From: Candidatus Methanoperedens sp.
Lineage (GTDB): Archaea; Halobacteriota; Methanosarcinia; Methanosarcinales; Methanoperedenaceae
Direction of reading: 5' to 3'
Assembly (NCBI GenBank): GCA_030650845.1
Contig: JAUSDC010000209.1
Location: 1-64,000, forward strand
DNA length: 64,000 bases
Every line of letters starts with the position of its first letter. The stretch's first letter is position 1. Of the stretch, positions 27,234 through 35,387 are shown piece by piece. The notes beneath the pieces are model-generated. The model had not been told where the DNA came from, ran no database searches, and saw nothing but the letters and a program-made list of their open reading frames with translations. The position numbers and the translations under genes were made by a program.

Positions 27234-27284
27234 CAACGAACTCGAAACGAAATCAATATGAGTGGAGTTCGTTCAAGTTCGTTG
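27234..27284. repeat. AGTTCGT-family inverted repeat, copy 2
   Basis: CAACGAACTCGAAACGAA (from 27234) faces TTCGTTCAAGTTCGTTG (to 27284) across an AT-rich loop. It uses the same ACGAACT/AGTTCGT unit as the element at 6743-6809 and again sits between convergent genes, its right arm running into the ribL stop codon. Confidence 0.65.
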
Positions 27285-27689
27285 TTGAATCTTTTTTATG
27301 ATCGCCGCGCTGCTGCACAGTTCGCACTTATCGAACGATTTGATTCTCACGACTTTCGCATTGATCCCGTGATCCTTCAATTGTTTTTCTAGATCACTCT
27401 CTTTAAAGAATTGATTCTGACCAAGCGCGATAATATCTGGTTTTATCTCCAGCAACGGCTCAAACATATCTTTTTCGCTTCCCAGCATTGCCTTATCCAC
27501 AATGCGCAGCCCCTGCACCATGGCTAACCTCTGTACCTCGGGTACGACGGGAATTGGCTTGTGCTTGATCATCGAGTCACGTGCCACTATCACATAGAGT
27601 TCATCGCCAAGTGATCTTGCTTCAGAAAGATAGCGCAGGTGTCCTGGATGAAGTATATCAAAAGTACCGGTTGCAAGGACTCGAACCAT
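27273..27689 (-). CDS. ribL: FAD synthase RibL (archaeal cytidylyltransferase type)
   Basis: A 138-residue nucleotidyltransferase with GTFDILHPGHLRYL (HxGH site) at 8-21, VARDSMIKHKP near 35 and two C-terminal cysteines in KCELCSSA. Archaeal RibL adenylylates FMN to FAD and depends on redox-sensitive cysteines. The family also contains glycerol-3-phosphate cytidylyltransferases, but the C-terminal cysteines favour RibL. Confidence 0.88.
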   Translation of the reverse strand: MVRVLATGTFDILHPGHLRYLSEARSLGDELYVIVARDSMIKHKPIPVVPEVQRLAMVQGLRIVDKAMLGSEKDMFEPLLEIKPDIIALGQNQFFKESDLEKQLKDHGINAKVVRIKSFDKCELCSSAAIIKKIQQRT

Positions 27690-27729
27690 CGACCTTAATA
27701 TTATTTTTGCCTGTTAAAAATGTTTGTAA

Positions 27730-28266
27730 TCAAACGTGTATGGTGCAGTCGATGTCCAGGTACATCACGCAGGTTTTTTTCTTTCCACCCCAGTTTTTTG
27801 GATCATCAACATCGACGGTAACACTGGGCAAATTCTTGACAGCGTTGACAAGATATTTGTTCATCTCAAGATTACATGATGGCAGACATATTATGTGGTC
27901 GCTCACCTGCCTGCAATCCATCAGTAGTTCGTAGAATGGATCCACGATCTGCCAGGCATAGTCGATCTCACTGCCCATGAACTCGCAGAACTCATCGTAA
28001 TTGCTCTTCTGGAAGGCCTCGCTAAAAGCATCTTTTTCAAGGAGTGCAGTATAGCACTGTATATACACGTCCTGAAATGATTTTGTCTTGAAGGGCAGGT
28101 TGAAGACATCGCAGCAGACGATTTCAAGACCCTGCTTTTTTGCCTGTTTGCACAGGTTCATGTTAATGTCTATTCCTACGAAAAGGTTCCACTCCTTGCC
28201 TTTTGTTTCATAGAGCTTTGAGTGATCCCCGCAGCTTATTTCAAGGATTGAGTTGGGTTTTATCAT
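27730..28266 (-). CDS. Class I SAM-dependent methyltransferase-like protein
   Basis: About 178 residues from the ATG at 28266. It shows a Rossmann methyltransferase start (SILEISCGDHS, then FVGIDINMNLC and VCCDVFNLPFKTKSF). The GxGxG loop is replaced by EISCGDHS, which may weaken SAM binding. The C-terminal half with several cysteines (IICLPSC) is unusual. It is cytosolic and lies upstream of ribL on the same strand with a 40-base gap. The substrate is unknown and catalytic activity is not certain. Confidence 0.6.
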   Translation of the reverse strand: MIKPNSILEISCGDHSKLYETKGKEWNLFVGIDINMNLCKQAKKQGLEIVCCDVFNLPFKTKSFQDVYIQCYTALLEKDAFSEAFQKSNYDEFCEFMGSEIDYAWQIVDPFYELLMDCRQVSDHIICLPSCNLEMNKYLVNAVKNLPSVTVDVDDPKNWGGKKKTCVMYLDIDCTIHV

Positions 28267-28354
28267 GATCAAATAATTGTATTATTACACCTATTGGAAG
28301 TATTTAAAAACTGTTGAACAGGAAGTTTTGGAATTGATGAAAAAATGATAGCCC

Positions 28355-28690
28355 TTAAACCTTGCTCCAGCCCCCGATTAGGTGGATATGAAGGTGAAAT
28401 ACTACCTGCCCTGCGCCCCTTCCCACATTTATTACAAGCTTGTAACCGCTATCCTTTATACCCAGTTCCTCAGCGATTTCCTTTGCCTTCAGTATCAACT
28501 TTGAAATGACGGCGCTATGGCGTTCTTCAAGCGCGTTGATGCTTTCGATGTGCTCCACAGGGACTATCAGCACATGCACAGGTGCGTCAGGTCTTATATT
28601 GTGGAATGCGATCAGATCATTGTCTTTATATACAAACTTAGCAGATGAATCGCCTTTGATTATCCTGCAGAAGATACAATCGTCGTTCAT
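28355..28690 (-). CDS. HIT family nucleotide hydrolase
   Basis: A 111-residue histidine-triad protein. N-terminal DCIFCRIIKGD holds the optional zinc cysteines, and the active-site triad is VFHLHIHLIGGW near residue 97-108. Members hydrolyse adenosine phosphoramidates and related nucleotides. It is a single gene between a methyltransferase-like gene and a divergent membrane-protein gene. Confidence 0.92.
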   Translation of the reverse strand: MNDDCIFCRIIKGDSSAKFVYKDNDLIAFHNIRPDAPVHVLIVPVEHIESINALEERHSAVISKLILKAKEIAEELGIKDSGYKLVINVGRGAGQVVFHLHIHLIGGWSKV

Positions 28691-28796
28691 TTTGGTTTGT
28701 TATAATCTGGAAACTTCTTAATTAAACTTTCCATTTCCGATATCGCACTTCAATAAGATTTAAATATATCAGTATTCAAATTATCAGCAGGATAAA

Positions 28797-29258
28797 ATGA
28801 AGCTCTGGATGTCTCTTTACACAATGATCTGGATCGTGCTTATCGAGTTCCTCCTCGCAATGACCCCTGGAGCCTCGCCTGTCCTGATTTACCTGCATGT
28901 CATCCTGGGCGCCGCCATTGTGGGCCTCGCCTTCTACAACTTCTCCGGGATCCGCATGTCCCGAGTTCCGGGTCGAGTGAAGCGCATCGCACAGGCGAGT
29001 TTCAACATCTCAGTGCTGGTGGCCATTCTCGGTGCACTGCTCTTCTTTGAGGTCGGCAAAGCATGGATCATACCGCTCATCAATATCTCATTTTATGGCT
29101 TCATTCTTTTCTTACATGTCGTCAATTCCTTCGCGATCATCACCCAGGCTGCAGCGGTCGCGATCGCGTACGATATGTGGGACGACAAAGAGTTCATAAA
29201 GGAGACGGAGCCTGGAATAGTGCCGCCCATGCCCATGCCGCAGAAAGATGCAGAATAA
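28797..29258 (+). CDS. Four-helix integral membrane protein of unknown function
   Basis: A 153-residue protein with four hydrophobic helices (about 6-22, 28-48, 70-88, 92-125) and a proline/methionine-rich cytosolic tail (VPPMPMPQKD). Histidines H34 and H107 fall in helices 2 and 4, which could ligate heme b, but that is only a possibility. A TATA-like TTTAAATATA lies upstream. It precedes the AbrB-arsM genes, from which it is separated by a palindromic promoter, so it is a separate unit. Confidence 0.6.
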   Translation: MKLWMSLYTMIWIVLIEFLLAMTPGASPVLIYLHVILGAAIVGLAFYNFSGIRMSRVPGRVKRIAQASFNISVLVAILGALLFFEVGKAWIIPLINISFYGFILFLHVVNSFAIITQAAAVAIAYDMWDDKEFIKETEPGIVPPMPMPQKDAE

Positions 29259-29280
29259 CTCATATACCATTAATTCAGTA

Positions 29281-29310
29281 TTTTCTGATTAATCAGAAAA
29301 GTATAAATAT
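29281..29310 (+). promoter_or_regulatory. arsM operon promoter with a 20-bp perfect palindrome
   Basis: 29281-29300 is a perfect 20-bp palindrome with half-site TTTTCTGATT. Directly next to it is the TATA box TATAAATAT (29302-29310). The AbrB gene begins at 29339, about 29 bases after the box, so the transcript is probably leaderless. A protein bound to the palindrome would cover the BRE and block TFB, so repression is likely. The adjacent AbrB protein or an ArsR-type sensor are candidates. Confidence 0.65.
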
Positions 29311-29338
29311 TCTAAACGTCATTACTGAATGACCAACA

Positions 29339-29617
29339 ATGACACGAAAAGATGAGAACAAATCCTGCTGCACAGCATCTGAACTGGGCTGCTGCAAAGT
29401 AGAATCAGTAATAAGCGTTGATGAGAGGGGGCAGATGGTGCTTCCAAAGGAAATAAGGGATAAAGCGAATATCCGTCCAGGGGATAAACTGGCTGTGATA
29501 AGTATGGAAAAAGACGGAGCTGTTTGCTGCATATCCCTGATTAAAGTCGAGAAACTCGAAGAGATCGTTAAGGGAATGCTCGGACCTGTGATGAAGGACA
29601 TTCTTGAGAAAAAGTAA
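29339..29617 (+). CDS. AbrB/SpoVT-type regulator with Cys-rich N-terminus (HgcC-like)
   Basis: A 92-residue protein. The N-terminal 20 residues hold two cysteine pairs (KSCCTAS, GCCKVES), followed by a swapped-hairpin AbrB domain (VISVDERGQMVLPKEIRDKANIRPGDKL) and another cysteine pair (VCCIS). Such Cys-rich AbrB proteins occur next to arsenic and mercury methylation genes. The paired cysteines could sense arsenite. It is 12 bases before arsM, in one transcript, and likely regulates it. Confidence 0.8.
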   Translation: MTRKDENKSCCTASELGCCKVESVISVDERGQMVLPKEIRDKANIRPGDKLAVISMEKDGAVCCISLIKVEKLEEIVKGMLGPVMKDILEKK

Positions 29618-29629
29618 AGGAGGGATAAG

Positions 29630-30457
29630 ATGAAACATAGTGATATTAAGAAAGTAGTTCGTGAAGGCTACGGCAAAATCGCAAAAACTAATAGCTCGTG
29701 TTGTGCCCCCACGTCATCATGCTGCGGAGGGAGCAGTGCGGATGATACAGGCAGGAAGATAGGATACACTGATGAAGAACTCTCTTCCGTGCCAGAAGGC
29801 GCAAACCTCGGTCTTGGATGCGGAAATCCGGTGGCGGTTGCATCACTGAAGAAAGGTGAGACGGTCATGGATCTGGGCTCGGGTCCTGGATTTGATTGTT
29901 TCCTTGCTGCAAATAAAGTCGGAAAGAGCGGGAAAGTCATAGGCATTGACATGACTCCAGAGATGCTTGACAGAGCAAGGGAGAACGCACGAAAAGGCAA
30001 TTATGAGAACGTGGAGTTCAGGCTCGGGGAGATAGAGAACCTGCCTGTAGCTGATAATTCTGTGGACGTCATCATTTCTAACTGTGTTATCAATCTCGCG
30101 CCAGATAAAAAGCGTGTTTTCGAAGAGGCATACAGGGTGCTAAGACCCGGAGGCAGGATCATGGTCTCTGATATGGTACTGATAAAAGAGCTTCCCGATG
30201 TCATAAAAAATTCTGTGGAAGCTTATATAGGCTGCCTTTCCGGCGCAATAAAGAAGGATGAATATCTTGAGGCAATAAAGAATGCAGGTTTCAGGGATGT
30301 AAAAATTTCTGACGAAGTTATTTTTCCAATAGAGTTGATAACGAACGACCCAACAGCAAGTGCGCTCATAGAGAATTTCAATATGTCGCAGGATGTGTTG
30401 AAAGATGTCGCAGAATCGATAGTCAGCATAAAAGTGCACGGAATTAAGAAAACTTAA
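29630..30457 (+). CDS. arsM: Arsenite S-adenosylmethionine methyltransferase ArsM
   Basis: A 275-residue methyltransferase of the ArsM family, which methylates As(III). Cysteine pairs C24-C25 (SSCCAPTSSCCGG region), the SAM motif VMDLGSGPGFDCFLAA near 80 and ISNCVINLAPDK near 145 give the conserved arsenite cysteines. A strong GGAGGG precedes the ATG. It follows the AbrB gene and probably serves arsenic detoxification. Confidence 0.9.
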   Translation: MKHSDIKKVVREGYGKIAKTNSSCCAPTSSCCGGSSADDTGRKIGYTDEELSSVPEGANLGLGCGNPVAVASLKKGETVMDLGSGPGFDCFLAANKVGKSGKVIGIDMTPEMLDRARENARKGNYENVEFRLGEIENLPVADNSVDVIISNCVINLAPDKKRVFEEAYRVLRPGGRIMVSDMVLIKELPDVIKNSVEAYIGCLSGAIKKDEYLEAIKNAGFRDVKISDEVIFPIELITNDPTASALIENFNMSQDVLKDVAESIVSIKVHGIKKT

Positions 30458-30541
30458 ATCTGATAAGGGTATTTATGTTTCCCAGCAAATCTTGCCGCAT
30501 CCATAACCAATTAATGCTATTAAGAAAAATGTGATAAAAAA

Positions 30542-30793
30542 ATGACCACAGTCGAACTCTACTATTCAGATACATGCCACAACTGCCACCAGCTCAGGGC
30601 TCTCATAATGGAGCTCCTCCCGAAAACCATGAAATTCAAAGAAATAAACATCTCCTATCCAGAAGGGAAGCAGCGAGCATCGGAACTGGGCATTATGTCT
30701 GTCCCCACCGTCGCTATTGACGGGGAGGTCGTGCTCGTGGGACGTGTATCAAGAGAGGAACTTTTAAGAGAGATCGCGTCGCGTAAGGGCTGA
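30542..30793 (+). CDS. Small thioredoxin/glutaredoxin-like protein
   Basis: An 83-residue thioredoxin-fold protein with redox motif CHNC at residues 12-15 and the cis-proline in MSVPTVAIDG near 55. Methanogen proteins of this type act as thiol-disulfide carriers. It is encoded two bases before sepCysS, so a role in delivering sulfur or reducing the SepCysS cysteines is an attractive but unproven idea. Confidence 0.82.
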   Translation: MTTVELYYSDTCHNCHQLRALIMELLPKTMKFKEINISYPEGKQRASELGIMSVPTVAIDGEVVLVGRVSREELLREIASRKG

Positions 30794-30795
30794 GC

Positions 30796-31983
30796 ATGGA
30801 CACTAATAAATACAAGAACATCACTCGCGGCGTTTCAGATACATATGTGAACGTGCATCCCATTCAGCGCGGCGGCGTGCTGACAGCAGAAGCAAGAAAA
30901 GCCCTGCTTGAGTTCGGGGATGGTTATTCTGTTTGCGATTACTGCTTTGAATCAAGGGTTGACCTGGTAGAAAATCCCCCTGTCCATGACCTGACCCAGG
31001 ACATTGCAGAGTTCCTGAACATGGACGACGTGCGGTTCACAGCCGGATGCCGACATGCAAAATGGGCTGCCATGCACATGGTATGCGAGCCAGGCGATAC
31101 AGTTGTCCTTGATGCGCTAGCTCATTACACTTCATATCTTGCAGCAGAAGCGAATAGGCTTAACGTGGTCGAAGTGCCGCACAACGGCTACCCCACATTT
31201 GAGATAGACATCGAAGGATATGCCAGGAAATTCGAGGAAGTAGAGAAAAAAACTGGAAAACTTCCGTCTATGGCAGTTCTTACGCATGTGGATTACAGGT
31301 ACGGCAATGTGGCTGATGCTGAAAAAGTAGGGCGCATCTGCAAGGAATACGGCGTCCCTTTCCTGTTAAATACAGCATATTCATCTGGTATAATGCCTGT
31401 TGATGGCAAAAAATTACATGTTGATTTCCTGTGCGGCTCAGGTCACAAGAGCTGGGCTGCATCAGCTCCAATGGGGATACTTGCGACCACATTCGAATGG
31501 ACCAACAAGGTTTTTAATAAATCAACTGTTCGCGGCGACTGGAGCGGCAGGGGATTCACGAAAAAAGAAGTCGCTCTTTTTGGCTGCTCACCAGTATTCG
31601 GAGCGCCTGTAGCCACGCTCATGGCATCGTTCCCTGCTGTCGTAGAACGGGTAAAACACTGGGACGAAGAAGTGAAAAAAGCCCAGTATTTCATAGGTGA
31701 GCTTGAGAAGATCGAAGGCTTCCATCAGATGGGAGTCAAACCAAAGCAGCATACGCTCATGAATTTTGAAAGCCTCGCGCTGCATGAAATTGCTGAAAAA
31801 GATAAGCGCAGGGGTTATTTCCTGTACCATGAATTGAAGAAGCGCAAGATCGTTGGGCTTCATCCAGGAATGAGCAAGAATTTCAAGATAAATACATACG
31901 GTCTTAAAATGGAACAGATAAAATATGTGGCTGATGCTTTCAAGGATATAGCTCGCATCAATGGAATAAAAGTTGAAGATTAG
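30796..31983 (+). CDS. pscS: O-phospho-L-seryl-tRNA:Cys-tRNA synthase SepCysS
   Basis: A 395-residue PLP enzyme that converts Sep-tRNA(Cys) to Cys-tRNA(Cys) with a sulfur donor. The PLP lysine is K218 in CGSGHKSW. The cysteines needed for sulfur transfer are in place: C47 and C50 (VCDYC) plus C264 (LFGCSP) as the likely third. Its presence means the cell uses the SepRS route for Cys-tRNA. It lies in a tight run between the thioredoxin-like gene and a DUF169 gene. Confidence 0.93.
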   Translation: MDTNKYKNITRGVSDTYVNVHPIQRGGVLTAEARKALLEFGDGYSVCDYCFESRVDLVENPPVHDLTQDIAEFLNMDDVRFTAGCRHAKWAAMHMVCEPGDTVVLDALAHYTSYLAAEANRLNVVEVPHNGYPTFEIDIEGYARKFEEVEKKTGKLPSMAVLTHVDYRYGNVADAEKVGRICKEYGVPFLLNTAYSSGIMPVDGKKLHVDFLCGSGHKSWAASAPMGILATTFEWTNKVFNKSTVRGDWSGRGFTKKEVALFGCSPVFGAPVATLMASFPAVVERVKHWDEEVKKAQYFIGELEKIEGFHQMGVKPKQHTLMNFESLALHEIAEKDKRRGYFLYHELKKRKIVGLHPGMSKNFKINTYGLKMEQIKYVADAFKDIARINGIKVED

Positions 31984-31993
31984 AGGATCCACA

Positions 31994-33007
31994 ATGAAAT
32001 ATTCAGAAAACTCCGACAAATTCAGGAAATTTTTCGAACTGCCTTCATCGCCTGTAGCAGTGAGAATACTCATAGACAGCTCCGAACAAAAAACAACCAC
32101 AAAACCCATGCGTTTCTGTGAAATGGTAAGAAAAAGTGCAATGTACGGTGAAAGCTTTGTTTTTGGCGTTGAGGAATTGACATGCACAAGCGGAGAGCTG
32201 GCATTGGGATTTACTGAACCTTCATATGGGGATGTATATCCTAGGATAAAACCAGCCAATACAAAACTTGTAAGTGTTTCCCCGCTTGAGAAGACAGAAA
32301 AAAAACCCGATGTGGTAGTGATTGTCGGCACGCCAAGAAAACTTATGAGAGTCTCAACCATCCTTGCTCAACTGCATGAAAAACAGCCAGTAGAAGCTAA
32401 ATTCAAAGGCGAGTTCGCGGTGTGCGGTGAGTGTACCGCTATCCCATACATGGAAAAAAAGGTTAACCTGTCTCTTCTTTGCAACGGCGCTCGAATGTTC
32501 TCAGGATACAGGGACGATGAGATGGTCATGGGATTCCCGTTTGACGATTTTATCCGTATTTCAGAAAGCACAGAGGAAAAAGAGATCACAAATGCGCTTT
32601 GCGGCTGCATAATGGATGATATCCCTGCGGGCGCGGTTGCGGCGATCGAAAAGATTGGTTTTGGTAAAGGCACTGACCAGTTCTTCGGAAGGTTCGGTGA
32701 AGAGATAATACGGCTCTATACTCCAAAAAGCAGTGATGGTAAGATCACATCCCTTACTCTACACGTTCCAGTTAAATTCAAGGACAGCGAGACTGCAGCT
32801 GAAATAAATGAAAAGGCACGAGAGTTCCTTCAGTCGCCTGTTCTTCACAGGGCTCGCGACAACTGGATCGATATAGCGATCCCTCTTGAGCTTGGAGAGA
32901 GTCTTAACAGAGCATGTATGCGAGGCGAGAAATTCGATGCGATCATCAAAGGTGGCATTGATACTATTTTAAAAGAAGTTGAGAAAGTTAAGCGAAAATC
33001 TGGTTAA
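31994..33007 (+). CDS. DUF169 protein
   Basis: A 337-residue member of DUF169, a family of unknown function common in methanogens and anaerobes. The start at 31994 has AGAGGAT seven bases upstream. Cysteines occur in conserved-looking segments (RFCEMV near 44, LTCTSGELALGF near 70, AVCGECTAIPYME near 148, LCNGAR, ALCGCIMD), suggesting a metal or cofactor site. The gene is ten bases after sepCysS and probably co-transcribed. No function should be assumed. Confidence 0.78.
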   Translation: MKYSENSDKFRKFFELPSSPVAVRILIDSSEQKTTTKPMRFCEMVRKSAMYGESFVFGVEELTCTSGELALGFTEPSYGDVYPRIKPANTKLVSVSPLEKTEKKPDVVVIVGTPRKLMRVSTILAQLHEKQPVEAKFKGEFAVCGECTAIPYMEKKVNLSLLCNGARMFSGYRDDEMVMGFPFDDFIRISESTEEKEITNALCGCIMDDIPAGAVAAIEKIGFGKGTDQFFGRFGEEIIRLYTPKSSDGKITSLTLHVPVKFKDSETAAEINEKAREFLQSPVLHRARDNWIDIAIPLELGESLNRACMRGEKFDAIIKGGIDTILKEVEKVKRKSG

Positions 33008-33067
33008 ATGACTGTTTTCTTGAAAATGCGAATGTGAATTTGGAAAAAAGAAAAAAAGAAGGAAATT

Positions 33068-34300
33068 CTACCTTCTTCTTGCCAGAACCACTACCAGTAT
33101 AGCAGATATCGCGAAAATCAATTCAAACCCGGGCGTCTTTGTGGATGCGGCGGATGATGTTGTTGTTTCTGCTATCTTTGTTGGATTATGAAGCGCACTG
33201 CTAAGGGTGATCTTGCTAAAATCCATGTCAACATGGCACGGTTTGCATGTAAGATCAGGATAGTTCGAGTATGGTTTTGCCAGCGAATAGTTGAACTCAT
33301 CATCTACCATGAAACTATGGCTCCTTTCATCCCACGCTGTCGCAGTCTTCCTGCTCTTTGCCATATGGCAGTCAAGACACACTGCATTTCCATGCTTCAT
33401 ATTTACTTTCTTAGCATCTGGATAAAGTTTGCTGATAGCTAAATGGCACATTTCGCATACAAGCTCAGTCGGCTTTAGATAGTCAGAGGTCATGGCATTG
33501 TTATCCGTTCCTTTATAATATGAGATAACTGCTGGTTTCATGATGGCTTGCGCATCTTTATCATATTTAGTTCCAAGATCTGAATAAGATGGATCTGTCG
33601 TCTCATGCGGATTATGGCAGTTGATGCAGCTTAATCCATTCTTGTATTTGGCACTATGGCTGAAATCGTTATATTGTACTCTATGTCTTCTTTTTGGGTC
33701 AAATGATGTTGTTGTAACTCCAATAGAAGCATCAGTTCTTCCGTGGCAGTCACCACATATTTCTGCAGTCCTGACGACCTTAATATTAGTTTTTGATGGA
33801 GCTATAACATGTTCGCTCCCTTCACCATGGCACCGTTCACATGTGACACCTGGCAATTTCCATGTCCCGCTCTTAAAAGCATTTGCTCCTGTGAACATCG
33901 TTCCAGCAGCATCATAACCGGTCGTGTGGCAGGGTCCGCAGTCGTATCCTACTGTCTTTCCTGATTCGTAAGCCACGAATTTCTTTTCTACTGCGTTGTA
34001 TTGTACTGCATCACCAGTTATCACATATCCGCTATTGTTAACCCATCTCACCTTCCATTTGCCAGGCCAGGTGAATTTAAGATCGTTCTGGTTGATGCCA
34101 TCTGGAACCGGGTATCCTCCTGCGATCGCAACTTTCGCATCCACAATGGATTTTGAATGCAGCGAATTCTCCCACTGCGCATATTTTTCCGAATGGCAAG
34201 TTTTACATTTTTCAGGCCCTACATAAGCTCCTGAAGCAATTGATGTCATGAAAACAAACATCAATATTACCGGAATTATTCCTTTTGATTTAATCCACAC
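33068..34300 (-). CDS. Octaheme cytochrome c with PGF-CTERM-like sorting signal
   Basis: About 410 residues with eight CxxCH heme sites: CKTCH, CGPCH, CERCH, CGDCH, CINCH, CEMCH, CLDCH and CKPCH. The best start is GTG at 34300, with GGTGAT seven bases upstream; it gives a short signal peptide ending near SIASGAYVG. The C-terminus ends TPGFELIFAISAILVVVLARRR-like in layout: PGF, one hydrophobic helix, then RRR, the signal cut by archaeosortase A. The protein would sit on the outer face, fixed to lipid, where it could carry electrons to partners or minerals. It stands alone. Confidence 0.88.
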   Translation of the reverse strand: MWIKSKGIIPVILMFVFMTSIASGAYVGPEKCKTCHSEKYAQWENSLHSKSIVDAKVAIAGGYPVPDGINQNDLKFTWPGKWKVRWVNNSGYVITGDAVQYNAVEKKFVAYESGKTVGYDCGPCHTTGYDAAGTMFTGANAFKSGTWKLPGVTCERCHGEGSEHVIAPSKTNIKVVRTAEICGDCHGRTDASIGVTTTSFDPKRRHRVQYNDFSHSAKYKNGLSCINCHNPHETTDPSYSDLGTKYDKDAQAIMKPAVISYYKGTDNNAMTSDYLKPTELVCEMCHLAISKLYPDAKKVNMKHGNAVCLDCHMAKSRKTATAWDERSHSFMVDDEFNYSLAKPYSNYPDLTCKPCHVDMDFSKITLSSALHNPTKIAETTTSSAASTKTPGFELIFAISAILVVVLARRR

Positions 34301-34490
34301 AATTATCACCTTTTTATTTTTCAACCAGTCCAACTGGATTATCTGATATTATGTCGTGTATGATATATATCTTTTCATAAGAATTTATTAATTACTGGAA
34401 GAATGCTTATCAGGCGTGATTTATAAAGTTAATTTAAAGGTAATATTTATTATGATATAGATAAATTACCGATAATGAGGCTTGAAGATT

Positions 34491-35387
34491 ATGGGAATGT
34501 TTGATACAATATATTTTGAAAAGCCGTATGAATGCCCTGTTTGCAATGGAAAGATCGACTCTGTTCAGGTCAAGGATTTTGAGAACATGCTGGAAAATTA
34601 TCATATTGGTGACTGCGTGGGGCATGCAGAAGATGTGAGGATCATTAAAGATGAACTTTATTGTGACAAATGCAAATTCACAGGACAGAATGTATTTATC
34701 GCAGTGGATAGGGGAATTCTGATTGGAACTTCTTTGAGACTTGATGAGGCAAGGAAGCTCCTGGACAGTATGGGTTTTGAAAAGCTCGCTCTGTGGTATC
34801 ATGATCTCTATAAAAGATTTATCAATGAACGAAATGAAAAAAATATATACTGGAGGTTTCTCAAAGACCTCAGGGAATGGTACGGTGAAAAACTGTACGA
34901 AAAACCGCCTACCGGGTTATCAGCATTGCATTTCTGGAATATGAGCGATCTTAAAGGGGCAAAAGATCCTGTTGAATCTATTGAAAGGTTCCTGTCTTAC
35001 AGAAATATAATAGAAGCTCTTAATGAACTCAGGGATGAGGGGCTTGAAGTTCTTGATATTTATTATCCTGAAGAAATGATGCCGGGGGAAGAGAGCTGGT
35101 CAGTGGATGTCTATAATGATGAACTAAATGAACGTTGTGACCTCAACTGGACATGGACAATCATCAACAAAAAGCAGCTTGAGGCAGAAGGTGAAAAAGA
35201 AGATGAACTGGCTGAGTGGAATATCGTGGTTGACGAGCCGTTCTCTGAAGCAGTGGTGGTGGAGGCTGTGAGGAAGTGGCTGGAGAACAGGCGCTATGAA
35301 TTCGGGGTAAGGATGGTTGAAATGGAGAAAGCAAGGGGATCCGGGCTTGTAAAGAAATTGCGGGAAAGATCAGAAGAGAAGAATTAA
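34491..35387 (+). CDS. Hypothetical protein with N-terminal zinc-ribbon-like cysteines
   Basis: About 298 residues from the ATG at 34491. The N-terminus has CPVC near 14, a CVGHAED segment and CDKC near 60, the layout of a zinc ribbon. The remainder is acidic and helical with tryptophan- and tyrosine-rich segments (WYGEKLYE, LNWTWTI) and a charged basic C-terminal helix. I do not recognise a family. It sits divergent from the cytochrome gene and convergent to the UbiA gene, overlapping that gene's end by 4 bases. Confidence 0.65.
   Translation: MGMFDTIYFEKPYECPVCNGKIDSVQVKDFENMLENYHIGDCVGHAEDVRIIKDELYCDKCKFTGQNVFIAVDRGILIGTSLRLDEARKLLDSMGFEKLALWYHDLYKRFINERNEKNIYWRFLKDLREWYGEKLYEKPPTGLSALHFWNMSDLKGAKDPVESIERFLSYRNIIEALNELRDEGLEVLDIYYPEEMMPGEESWSVDVYNDELNERCDLNWTWTIINKKQLEAEGEKEDELAEWNIVVDEPFSEAVVVEAVRKWLENRRYEFGVRMVEMEKARGSGLVKKLRERSEEKN

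Noticed and set aside
31588-32361. 257-residue frame antisense to sepCysS and the DUF169 gene
   Set aside because: It crosses the boundary of two genuine coupled genes and has shadow-like composition.
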